NCBI GenBank assembly: GCA_958295665.1
Contig: OY282560.1
Location: forward strand, 54,932,333-54,996,332
DNA: 64,000 bases
From: Tipula vernalis
Lineage: Eukaryota > Arthropoda > Insecta > Diptera > Tipulidae
Direction: 5' to 3'
Shown here: positions 1 to 10,028 of the stretch, in pieces
Numbering within the stretch: position 1 is the stretch's first letter
Layout of the letters: each line of letters begins with the position of its first letter
Program-made: the position numbers and the translations under genes
The notes under the pieces: generated by a model
Database searches by the model: none
What the model was told of the DNA's origin: nothing
The model's input: the letters and a program-made list of their open reading frames with translations, nothing else

Positions 1-2589
1 TTAAGTCTGTTAAAAATAAGCCTTTTTAACAGGAAGTTGTAATAATGTTTTTGTACTGATCAGAATAGTTCGACGGACTAAGTATTTAACTCACGTCAAA
101 CTAAACCAAATTTCTAATCTCACTCAAAACATTCTTCAAATGATAAGTTCAAGAGACTCAGAAAATATTTTCGTTTACTGCACACAAGTAAAAATTAATC
201 AATTTTTGTTTTTTTTTAATAAAAAATACAAAAATTTTTATATAAAATATTACGATCGATCACAATCGATCATCAAGATCGTTTTTCATATTTTATGATC
301 ATATAAATCATATTCACAATAATTTCAAAATTCAATTTATTACAATTTTATAAAAAATAAAAATTTTAAGAAGAACATACAAAAAAATCCTGTTGGCCGA
401 TCATCATCATTTTAATAAAAATAAAAAAAAAAAATAAAAAAAAAATACGATCAACAAAATCTTGATCGTCATTAATCTTTGACAATAAATTGTTTCTTTC
501 GTTCGTTTGTTTTGTTTATTGTATTTATTTATTTTACTTGTTTTTGATGAATATCGCTGATTTTTAATTTTTTTATTTCATTTTGTTCGGTTGGTAAGTT
601 TGTTTGTTCAATGAAATTTATTATATCGATTGATGATCATCAACTCAACTCTTCTTATATTATAACATTTAGTAGGCTGAGTATATGAATTTTTGGTAAA
701 TTCATATTTTATGTGTGCGCGGTACTGGCTTACCGGTTAGTCGATAAAAAAAAATATTAAGCGGAGGACAAAAATCTGTAAATAAGATAAAGTTTATGAC
801 GAACAATAAATTATCACGTTGCAGAGTTTGTGTTGATTATATATGGTATACCTACGCCAAGTATTTTTTATTTACAAAAGGTGTGAGACTGTTTGTTTTA
901 GTGAACGTTGTACCCATTTTTAAATGTACACATATAAAAACAATTTAATTATCTGACTAAATGACCCATTCGAAATTATTCTTTTGGCTACATTATTATC
1001 AAACTATGTATATACATGTATGTAAGAACGAGGAAGTCGTTAAGATAATGTTAGGGTATAAATAAGAAAAAAATTAAAACGTTTCAAATTTTATGTAAGT
1101 TGACGCCTTGCAATTTAATTGGTATTGTATAATTGTATAAGGAAACAAATTTTTGTGTTATCTATCCGAATATAATATTCTCACCTTTTCGTTACGGATG
1201 TCAGGTACACAAATTTATTTTCAAAATATGATGTAAATAAATTCAATTAAAAATCGTTAATCGAAATTTTGTGTTCTCTCAGAAAAAAAATTGCAACAAG
1301 TGATACTATCTAGTGTTTTGTATAATGTGACCTTGAAGAGGAATGGCGAAAATGCGATAAATTTTTCGTGTTTTCTTTGATTTATATATCCAGCGGGGAT
1401 CCATTAATTGAGAATATCGTGTTGTACTATAGAGCAGCACAATAATATTGATACATAAATTCAACATATGTAGATAGATACCTACAATATTGCGATGGTG
1501 TGTGCGTATATAATGTTTTTTTTTTTTCAATATTTATGGCTAATAAAATAGGACCATTCATAGATGAACATTTCTTTGTAATATAGCGCGCGAAATGATT
1601 TGCTGCAAGGCATTTACTATATTTTCCAATTAACCTTCGATCATATCGCGCACAACTTTATGATACCCAAATGACTATGGGTAAAAATTCCGAAAAATAT
1701 TTATATGCGGTTTGAGGCTGAATTTGAAACCTATAATTATTATTTAACAGTTTTTGTTTCTGGTGTTTTTTTATAACTTAATTAGTAAATTTGAATGTTT
1801 TAATATGCAGGTATGAAATAAATTGTGTGGAACGTTCAGTTTTGGTTTGTAGTTCAGCAATCAAAATATGTTTACATATCCACGTGAGAATTTAGTCGAA
1901 AATAAAATTAGTTAAGAGATCTTATCAACGGTTTGATTTAATCATTAACTGTTTGGTCAAAATGGTTCAGCACGTCACAGAACGTAATTTACTGTGCCAC
2001 TATATTTATTGTTTTTACTTTTTCCACTGTAATGAAGTTATAATTGTGGTAGGCTATCAGGACTCCAAAGCATCGATTAAAAAGAGGCGTCCTTTCAGTT
2101 ATACAATTTTTTTTAATTTTTTTTTTGCCTCCCATTCTCACAAAATATTGATAGTTTTGGTCGCAATTTTGATTTTTAGATAAATATAAGATTAGTTTTT
2201 ACATGATAATTCAAATTAAAATTCAATTAAATTTACAATTTTTATTGGTTCAACAGAGTCAGAAAACTGCAAAATACAAATTTTTTCGTTATTGGTCGTG
2301 ATTAAGACGTTCAAGCCTTTTTGAACGTGACCGTTTGTTGAAAAACAAAATTGCAAATTTAAAGACAAGATGTCTGTATAATAATTTTTTAATTTAGCTT
2401 ATTTCGACTTTTAATTAAGTTCATGAATGTACAGTGGTTTGATAGCGATTGACTAAAAAAAATAAAATTAACCGATTTCAAAAAATAAAAGCACACAAAT
2501 ATAGTCAAACGGTATATAAATATGTGTAGGTAACTGATACCGAACGGATTATACAATAAACAAGAATCAGTTAAGTTACGAAATATGAC
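1..2589. other. AT-rich DNA, no gene supported
   Basis: Very AT-rich sequence with poly-A/poly-T runs and short open frames below about 90 codons that lack recognisable motifs. A GATCGATCA-rich patch lies near 253-295. I found no coding similarity, RNA gene or transposon end here. The longest frames are rich in F, I, Y, K and N, as expected from random AT-rich DNA. It may be ordinary intergenic sequence or decayed repeats. Confidence 0.6.
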
Positions 2590-2735
2590 AACAACTTTAT
2601 CTAAAATTAATTTTAGAACCCCAATTCCATTGCACATGTCAAATTTCATTACAAACTGACGGACGGACATTTTTTTTTTGCTATTCAGGAGCTTTCAAAA
2701 CGTCGAGAAAAATGGTTTTGGAAAATCATTTCAAA
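2590..2735 (-). repeat. Dispersed repeat copy (108-bp family plus flanking block)
   Basis: On the minus strand, about 2600-2660 reads like the 108-bp unit seen at 48617-49190: a block resembling AATTTGACATGTGCAATGGA followed by GGGTTCTAAAATT and TTTTAGATAAAGTT. Beside it are a GACGGACGGAC run, a T-run, and a block (2697-2720) containing AAAACGTCGAGAAAA and TGGTTTTGGA that recurs at 8314-8337. The shared order of these pieces suggests one dispersed repeat family of unknown class. Confidence 0.55.
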
Positions 2736-2743
2736 TCAATACT

Positions 2744-3010
2744 TAACCTAACTCCAAATCAACCATTTAATAAATCCCGAACCGAACAACTCATACCCCA
2801 ATGTGCCCAACTCCACATTTATTTTCCAACCCAATCCCAAAAATTACTCGATTCGAAAGCTACATGCGTGTATAAACTCAACTCAATTTAACCTCCTACT
2901 AAACCCTAAACTCGACCTCAAATTAATCCCTAGCCGAACTTCCCTCTCAAATCCAACTCAATTTCAACTCAAACCCCACTCACCATCATACCTAATAGCA
3001 ACGTACAATT
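2744..3010. repeat. CAACTC-rich degenerate minisatellite tract
   Basis: The plus strand is strongly biased to C and A with recurring AACTCAA, CCAACTC and CCCAA words (for example around 2779-2815 and 2876-2990). There is no fixed period, so it looks like a decayed simple repeat. The 69-codon frame inside it is compositionally trivial. The same word set appears at 7862-7975 on this strand and, as TTGAGTTG on this strand, at 28303-28715. Confidence 0.6.
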
Positions 3011-3029
3011 AACATAACCTTAAACAATC

Positions 3030-3475
3030 ATTCCATCATAATATTATTTTATTATACCATCATACCATCAGGACACTATAACATTAGAACATCATACAGT
3101 CACACCATCATATCTTAGTGACGACGCACCATCCCACCATGATGTTTATCTTACCATCAATCCAACACATCTTTATACCATCATACCATCATATCATCCT
3201 AATATCATACCACCACGCCATCATACCGTCCTAAAATTATTCCATCATACCATCGTACTATCGTATCATTATACCATCATATAATCATACCATCATACTG
3301 TCAGGCTATAATATTGTCCTACCATCCAACCGTCATACCATACCATTATACTATCCTACTATCATACCATCATACCATCAAATCATCGTACCGTCGTACA
3401 ATCATAACATCATACGATCATACTTTTATACCATCATACCGACATATCGTCATACCATTATACCATCATATAGGT
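3030..3475. repeat. CCATCATAC-type short tandem repeat
   Basis: About 440 bp of imperfect repeats built on the words ACCATCATA, CATACCATC and CCGTCATAC, with an approximate 9-bp step. Copies are heavily diverged, which argues for an old array. The frames crossing it (rich in SYH and TI) are by-products of the repeat. Confidence 0.8.
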
Positions 3476-3587
3476 TTTAAGCTTCAAATAGATCTTTTAA
3501 CACTTTAAATTGAACTCTTTACATTTCAAATTGAACCTTTTACATTTCAAATGAAACCCTTAGCAAATTATGTGAATGGTCAATTAA

Positions 3588-4000
3588 GATGGAGCTTGGC
3601 TATTCCTTAACAGATTCTGATCAAATTTGACATGTGCATTGGAAATGAGATTCTAAATTGGTTTTTGGATAAAGTTCTGTATTATTTTCAATAAGAATAT
3701 AACTAAGCTATTTTTAGCCGATTATGATGAATTTTGACGCCGACGAATAAAAGGAAATGTGAGCCAAAAATTATTTTTAGACAAGGTTATGAGAAATATG
3801 TCAAGAGGTTATTAGAAATATTATTTTAAATCCTCACCATAATCGGTTAGGGAATATCAAAGTTGCATTCAACTACTAGTAATTATGAAATCAAATTTAA
3901 TCATAATCGGTTCAGAAATAGGCAAGTTCTATCATACTTGGCCATATTCCAGAATATCATCAAAAATCATTTTAGAATCCCAATTCATCTGCGTAAGCGA
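3588..4000. repeat. Inverted cluster of 108-bp family units
   Basis: Two diverged plus-strand units (about 3588-3705 and 3710-3800) are followed by minus-strand units (about 3860-4000). The plus copies carry GATGGAGCTTGG, GAGATTCTAAA and GGATAAAGTTCTG. The minus copies read CTTGGCCATATTCCAGAAT and CATTTTAGAATCCCAA, the reverse complement of the unit found at 48617-49190. The head-to-head layout could form a large imperfect hairpin. The minus arm runs directly into the truncated LINE at about 4000. Confidence 0.65.
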
Positions 4001-4851
4001 TTACTTCAATACCCTATCTCTCCCATTCAAGTAGTAACCCGTTAACCACTATGTTCCAGAGAAGAGGGGATTACCCCCCCCCCTCCCTGCGGGGTTCGTC
4101 TAGTTACTCGCCTCTTGATGGTGGAGTCCCTTAACTTCGAGCTAAAAATCCTGCCTCCCAGCATACAATTGATTGACCCTATCAGAGGAACGTCCACCTC
4201 CAAAAATGACAATCCCTCCTTGATTGCCTCTGCTTTCACATTATTAAAGTCGCCTTCTATATCCAGGAAGGCCATCAAACAGAATTCCTTCGAATTAATC
4301 GATTTCTCAATCGTACACACCAAGGCGTGCAGAGCAGTGTCCACAGATCTACCCTTTGTGTACGCATGCTGAGACGATGCCCACTTCCTGGCACCTATTT
4401 TGTCTCTGATGTATATATCCAGCAGCTTTTCCAAGGTTTTCAAAAGGAAGGATGATAGAGTTATTGGTCTTAGGTCCTTAGGATAGACATGTGAGCTTTT
4501 CCCCGCTTTCGGTGTGAACACTACATTGACCTGCGTCCAGTATCTAGGAATATAACCCAGCTTCAAACACCCTTTGAATATAGCTTCCAGGTGGGGAATA
4601 ATAATTCCTGAGTTGTTTTGAACTTCCGCTAGTATAATTTGATCCGGACGAGCCGATTTAAATGGTTCAAAACCCCTCAGTGCCCATAGGATCTGTTTCC
4701 TGGTTACGATATCCTCTGTGATTACTGACAGTGATTTCTGATGACTGCTACGCACCAACAGGTCTTCAAAGCTCCCTGGGAAGTGTGTCTCGAAGAGAAG
4801 CTCCAGAGATTCTCCACTAGCAGCTGTCCAAGATCCATCCGGTTTTATCAA
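4001..4851 (-). pseudogene. LINE reverse transcriptase, truncated at YADD
   Basis: This is the amino-terminal two thirds of a LINE reverse transcriptase, which copies element RNA into DNA at a nicked target. Visible blocks in order: linker SGESLELLFETHFPG, template block PKDLRPITLSSFLLK, QHAYTKGRSVDTALH, catalytic palm motif A FLDIEGDFN with its first aspartate, then TPQGG. A run of C on the plus strand near 4074-4085 shifts the frame right after TPQGG. Reading on in the other frame gives typical RT residues up to YAD at about 4001-4010. There the sequence switches to the reverse complement of the 108-bp repeat, so the second catalytic aspartate and everything after it are gone. Confidence 0.85.
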
Positions 4852-4961
4852 AAAACTGGGACTAGATGTACTTTTGGAAAAAATCTTCCTAAGGCGGGAG
4901 GTTTAGGATACCTCTTCCATTTTATCACAGAAGATTCTCCAAGACCTCCTTTGTGCCTTTC

Positions 4962-5964
4962 TTAATTGTTTCTTTTTCCGAGTTTCTCCTTATAGGAGTC
5001 CCAATCCTGAGCCTCCCTTGTATTTTTGGCTATATTAAAGACTGTCCTACAAGACTTACGATAGGTTCCCAGTTCCCTGGACCACCATACCGGTTTTTGC
5101 CTACCCCTAGGCTTAGCCAGTGGGCAGGCATCGCGAAAGGATCGGTTGCATGCGCTAGTAATGCTAGCCACCATGTCCTCCAGCTCCCCAACGGTCGTCG
5201 GGGGCTCCATAGCCCTCGTCGGTAACATTTCCTCCAATAATTCCCCATATTTGCTCCAGTTGGTCCTTCTAGGGTTCCTGAAGGCTTGCCGGGTAGCAGG
5301 GTGAATATCGAGGCTATAGGTTAAATATCGATGGTCAGAAAAGGAGTGTTCCTTATCCACCCTCCAATTTTTAACCATATGAAGAATATTATTTGAGGCA
5401 AGGGTCACGTCTAGAACCTCCTGCCTGTTACTAGTAATAAATGTGAGTTCCCGCCCAATATTACACACTGAAAGGTTAGTACTCATCAAATAATCAAAAA
5501 GTGATCACCCCTTTCATTATTGTCCGTGCTTCCCCAGATAGTGTGATGCGCATTAGCATCAACTCCCAGTACCACACCTACCTTTGATTGTTCCGCTTTA
5601 CGAATCAGCTCCTCCAGGTTATCCGGAGGAACCTCCTTCTCCCGGTCCATGTAGGCTGAAACTAGTCAGAATCTACAAGTGCCTACTTCAAGGCTAACTG
5701 CAGTAGTGTCACCATTGCTGTATTGAGAGAGAAGGAAATATTAATATTATTTTTCCCAAGAATACAAGATCTGATCTTCCCACATTTACTAGAGGATATA
5801 ATTTTGTAGCCCTTGGTTCTGAGGCCACAGATCCTGTTGTTATTAATCCAAGGTTCTTGGATTAGTATCACATCCTCACCCGAACTAGTCAGCCTGAGGA
5901 GTAGAGCTGCCGAAGCAGCCTTAGAATGGTGAAGGTTAATTTGTGTTATCTTAATCATAACCAT
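4962..5964 (-). pseudogene. LINE AP-endonuclease domain, broken
   Basis: Endonuclease half of ORF2, which nicks target DNA for target-primed reverse transcription. The N-terminal part (5683-5964) has QINLHHSKAA and VILIQEPW. The middle (about 5490-5680, in other frames) keeps LGVDANAHHTIWGS. The C-terminal part (4962-5489) has LTFITSNRQEVLDVTLAS and the catalytic-type SDHRYL. It is followed by an arginine-rich linker leading to the RT. At least two frame breaks separate the three parts, so no active protein is possible. ATG at 5964 fits the usual ORF2 start just before the QxNL motif. Confidence 0.85.
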
Positions 5965-5969
5965 TTAAC

Positions 5970-7220
5970 CCCTACCTATCTCTATGGTATATTCCTGCTA
6001 CCGCAGGAACATTATTTTTCGGTATTTTGGGATGCACCGAATTCGTCCATCTCGCCACTCGATACACCAGCTCCTTCACTTATGTGCCGCTACTTTTCCT
6101 TCAAGGGAGTCTTTGCCCGACCGAGGTCGTCGGATTCACTCTCCCCCCTACTCTCAGCTTCTTCCCCCATACTGCTGGTATCCCCTTCAGGCCTGGGCGG
6201 GTTGCCACCATCCTCCGGTTGGCCTCCCGTACGTGCTTCCACCCCATCCTTTTTATAAACGTTGAGAGTATTTGACCCGAAACCGAAGTCAATTACGCCC
6301 TTTGTTTTGTGAAGGGGGGCAAGGGACTCTTATTTATTACCATAATTATTATTTTCGAGCCCCCCTTCGCCTCCTCCTGCTTGACGATCTTCCAATTTTA
6401 GGTCGGAAGACTCGGGTTACTGGCCTGAATGATTTTCAAAGCCCCGTTCGTGCCCTCGGCCTTCTAGGAATTTCCTCCCGGATAACTGCCGCAAGCTTTG
6501 CGCTTGGCCACACTTCCCCTACTTTGGCTCTAGCCTTTTTATATATATCCACAGATCTAGATTCCGAGCATGCAGTCATCTTCACACGCCCTTGATACTA
6601 TCCCGCATCTCTGCAGGACGGGGGTGGTTCCGGATTTTCACCCAGGACCTTTTAAAAAGACGAGGTTGAGTGCATTATACACCAACCTCCATTTTTCCGC
6701 CGTGATGCTCCCATCTTCTTGACTTTCGTCAATACGGCTAGCATCAACACATGCTTCCTCAGGACATCGCTGAACAGCTTTGTCCCTGAGTTGGAGCTCG
6801 GCTTTTTTTCAGTTACCAACTTGGCCCGCTTGCTGTTGACTACTTCCATCTCGTCCTGGGACCGCTGTCTTTTCGACACATGGTCCCTTTCCGAGCCTCC
6901 GCAGCCCACAGTGCTCCTTGCCCAAGCTACTGATATTCTTTGCTCTACCGTAAGCTGCCCCTCGGTGGTCGCAGCCCACTTCTCGGGAATTCGGAATGCT
7001 GAGCGGCGATTCCTGTATCGACTTTTCGCCGGAGGAATGTCTCTCGTTCCACTCCCCTGTGCTGCGTTGGAACCTCTACACCCAGGACTGGTGCCCTAGA
7101 GTCAACCACCTTTGCAACCTTAGAGGCCCTACCCGTCTCGTTCGAGGTTCCTCCCTTCGCCGATACCGGCTTTTGAGGAGAGCCGGTGCCCTTTGTTTTT
7201 CCGTTGTTCGATCTTTCCAT
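5970..7220 (-). pseudogene. LINE ORF1 (gag-like) remnant
   Basis: The minus strand upstream of the endonuclease carries a chain of open pieces with typical LINE ORF1 composition: a basic, polar start at 7220 (MERSNNGKTKGTGSPQKP), a K/R-rich segment at 6652-6909 (SKRQRSQDEMEVVNSKRAKL), and a later stretch near 6480-6590 resembling the nucleic-acid chaperone region of R1/LOA ORF1 (SVDIYKKARAKVGEVWPSAK). Frameshifts divide them and no intact CCHC zinc knuckle was seen. Assignment rests on position and composition more than on a diagnostic motif. Confidence 0.6.
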
Positions 7221-7850
7221 TTGATTCCCACGAGTATCGGAGAAATGAAGGTCCGCCTGCGCAGAGATCCGTATACGCAGGTAAGGCTAATTACAACTGG
7301 AGGTCGCCAGGTATCTAGAGGGCTCAGTTAGCGACTGGGCTTTGTTAAATGGGCTCCAGCCTAGTTGATCATCAGTACGGGTCGCTTAACGCCTTAATCC
7401 AGCCCATTCGACTCACTAGCACCCCGGCCTCCCAGCACCCCCTTCCCTCCGTTCACATTCTCTCTTACACATTCACCTATTCACATGGAGAGCCCAATCC
7501 AATGGGATCCATTCCATTCCCCGGGTCACCCGTTTATAGGGTACCCCCACTCATCACCCGCGGAGATTCCGGAGGTGCAGAGAGGACGTGACGCCCAGTC
7601 TGCTGTGGTTATTGGTCGATGTTTTTCTGGCGCCATCTGTTCGCCTTTCCATGCTGGGCATCATAGGCACTCAGAATTTAATGAACTGAGGTTAATTACT
7701 CCCCAGTTCCCTGAGACTCTCCCACCAGCTGGACTGCGGTTGGGGGCGCTCTATTTAATTCACCGCTAACCTACGTATCGATAGGCCGTCTACTATCCAC
7801 CACCTGTGAACCCCCCCCCCCCCCCCCTCTTCCGATAGCTGCAGTACGCC
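7221..7850 (-). other. LINE 5' leader with G-run start
   Basis: Non-coding leader of the minus-strand LINE, ending at a 17-C run (7811-7827) that is a G-run on the element strand. A block at 7282-7345 is similar to 40852-40915 in the shorter LINE derivative (shared words include AGGCTAA, AACTGGAGG, GGTATC and GGGCT), which ties the two elements to one family. The exact 5' end is uncertain and may lie anywhere from 7827 to 7860. Confidence 0.6.
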
Positions 7851-7861
7851 ACGGGTCACTA

Positions 7862-7975
7862 TATCTTAATCCAACACCAACTCAACTCCAACTCACCTCA
7901 ACTCAACCCGCAAATTGTCCCCTAACTTAACCTTTAACTCAACCCCAAACTAAATGCCCAATTAAATATTCAAAC
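7862..7975. repeat. CAACTC-rich tract, second block
   Basis: Same strand and same words as 2744-3010 (CAACTCAACTCC, AACTCACCTCAACTC, AACTCAACCC). It begins right after the LINE 5' end. One reading is that a single tract was split by the insertion of the material lying between 3010 and 7860. Confidence 0.5.
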
Positions 7976-8116
7976 CAGCATATGTATCTAACAAATTAGT
8001 AAATATTTGTATACCCAGGTATTTTGGGTTAATTCGTATGGCAGGTACTCCACCCTCTTGACGTATAGGTTCAGGCCTTTACCATAGAAACAGATTGTCA
8101 AAAAAATGAATGTGTG

Positions 8117-8340
8117 GATGTCTGTACCGATGGTACCTCGAATTCTCCGATGTCTGTACCGATGGTACCTCGAATTCTCGAGGGACCATCGGTTCAGATA
8201 TCCAGACATCTAGACAGCCAGACCTCCAGATATCCAGACATCCAGACGTCGAGACGTCCAGACAGGCAGATGGAATTTTTTTTTTTTTTGCTTTTTTAAA
8301 CTCAGGGACTTTGAAAACGTCGAGAAAAGTGGTTTTGGAC
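8117..8340. repeat. 32-bp tandem pair, palindrome and CCAGACATC repeats
   Basis: A 32-bp unit is present twice (8117-8148 and 8149-8180). The second copy forms the left arm of a 36-bp inverted repeat (8158-8193) whose outer arms read ACCGATGGT and ACCATCGGT, with one internal mismatch pair. Then follows a run of 9-10 bp CCAGACATC-like repeats (8196-8272), a T-run, and the block with AAAACGTCGAGAAAA (8314-8337) also found at 2697-2720. It is probably the end of the dispersed family annotated at 2590. Confidence 0.7.
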
Positions 8341-10003
8341 CAACCAAGAATCAGTAATTGTCATGCATGTGTCTTCTATGACACGGTCATCATAATATTT
8401 TTTTTCTCCTTTTCATTCACTTGGCTGGCTATGGTAATTTGGTTGCATACAAAATATTGTTATATTTATTACAACTGGAATAATTATCACAGAATTCGGA
8501 TACGTCAGAAGTTGGTGAAAATAGTTGAAACGTTGTTGCGGAAAACAATGCAGCAAATTTATTGTAGAAAGAAGATGAGATCTAAAATAACGATGCACCA
8601 ACGAAGATTTTTCTTGAATGTGTAATTCTGTCGATAGAAGAAATTAATTCGTTTCACAGCGAGAGTGGAACTTGGCAAAATTGTTGAAAACAATTTTTGA
8701 ATATTTTTTTTTTTTTTGGTTAACCGAAAATATTCATAATATTCACTTGTATACAATGCATATTCACTTACCTTGCGCTTCCTACAAAATTTGCTTTACA
8801 ATCCGTTTATAGTTATTTGAAATTTAATACAAAATGGAGTTAACAAAGAGACAGAACAGTGTATAGCAACAGTGTGGAACTTCCGCAAAGATTTAAATAA
8901 AATCATTGAATTTTATGCTTCATTAAGATTTGGTTGAAACAAACAAGTAACACTCAATACACAAAAATCCATAATGTTCACGGAATTTATATAAACTATC
9001 AGCAATCTTAATAATGAAATAATAATTCGTAAATTTATTAAGTGATTAATTTATAGTAATCGCATATTGTACGGACACGCCAATTTAATACAAAAATCTT
9101 TCCAACAACAACCATAAAAATCAAACTTCTTCCTTTATTGGTTTCGTAAACGACAGAAGCGGTATTGAATTCAAATAATCGGATTAAATTAATAAAAAAT
9201 TGAATCGTAATGAATTTTATTATTTTTCATATGGTATTTAAACATAACCTAACTTATTAATACTTAACATTATTGAACTTGAACTTAATTTACATTTTTA
9301 TATATGTTCGCTAGTTTAGTATGTACATAGTTTCATCCCTATTTCTAGTTGCATAATAAAAACTGATTTAATTTAATTACATGGCGATGAATGAATTTCT
9401 AATCATTTAGAAACGTCTTATGTGCATGATGTATGCAACAAAAAAATAATTGTAATCAATATTTTGTTCCTGTTGTAAATGTTACAGAGGTACAACAACA
9501 AACCGATGCAATTTTATATTTTTATTATTATTTATTCAACATTCCTTTTAATTTATTCCAGTTGTTCCATGTACTTCTTTTGATTTATTTGTAGCTTTTC
9601 TTTTATATTTTCAATTTTTTTTTTAATGTTTATTGAAATTAAATATGCGTTTACATAGGGTACAGTTCGCTGGCAACGATAACCGAAATATTCAGTGGAA
9701 GTTTATACGGTGGATTGTAAAGTAACGTGTAACCCTGTATGTACATTAAAAATTACAAAAATGTCATCATTTTCTGCATTGTAATTTATTTATATAAATG
9801 AACTTTGTGAATGAATTAAATCGGTGTAATCAGCGTGGAAAATATGAAAATTAGCAATTGAAAATGATTGTGATAAGATTTATGATGTGGTTTAATTAGA
9901 TCGTATAGAGATAAACACTGCTATGCTTGGTAATACATTGTGGTTCTGTTTATCTAGTTGTAATAAAACCGATACAAGAGTTTATTTTCGGTTACCACCT
10001 GTA
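8341..10003. other. AT-rich DNA, no gene supported
   Basis: Plain AT-rich sequence with short frames of no recognisable content. Overlapping frames on both strands at 8341-8756 are consistent with random DNA. I see no transposon ends or RNA genes before the mariner-like inverted repeat at 10006. Confidence 0.5.
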
Positions 10004-10005
10004 TA

Positions 10006-10028
10006 CATTCTGTCAAAAAAGTACCGGG
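10006..10028 (+). repeat. Left terminal inverted repeat
   Basis: Begins CATTCTGTC and contains GTCAAAAAAGTACCGGG. It pairs with 27218-27240 in reverse complement at 21 of 23 positions. A TA precedes it. Confidence 0.85.

Larger units (their letters stand above)
4001..7850 (-). mobile_element. Degenerate R1/LOA/Jockey-type LINE, 3'-truncated
   Basis: On the minus strand the order is 5' leader, gag-like ORF1, apurinic-type endonuclease and reverse transcriptase, which is the layout of an APE-type non-LTR retrotransposon. The endonuclease shows QINLHHSKAA, ILIQEPW, GVDANAHHTIWGS and SDHRYL motifs. The RT shows KAGKSSH, LRPITLSSFLLKTLEKLL, FLDIEGDFNNV and TPQGG. The copy is full of frameshifts and stops, several in poly-C/poly-G tracts (17 C at 7811-7827; a C-run near 4074-4085). 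Unusually for a LINE, the 3' half of the RT, the C-terminal domain and the tail are missing while the 5' end is kept. The clade call (R1/LOA/Jockey group) is from motif style only. Confidence 0.85.

Noticed and set aside
2803..3508. Frames rich in S, P, N, T, Y and H
   Set aside because: Low-complexity translations of the CAACTC and CCATCATAC repeats.
4115..7769. Plus-strand frames of 80-126 codons across the LINE
   Set aside because: They are shadows of the minus-strand LINE coding regions and have no motif of their own.
8117..8270. Cloning-vector or linker contamination suggested by GGTACC, GAATTC, CTCGAG, GATATC and TCTAGA sites
   Set aside because: The sites lie in a diverged tandem repeat whose flanking block also occurs at 2697-2720, so a natural repeat is more likely. 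No other vector sequence was seen.
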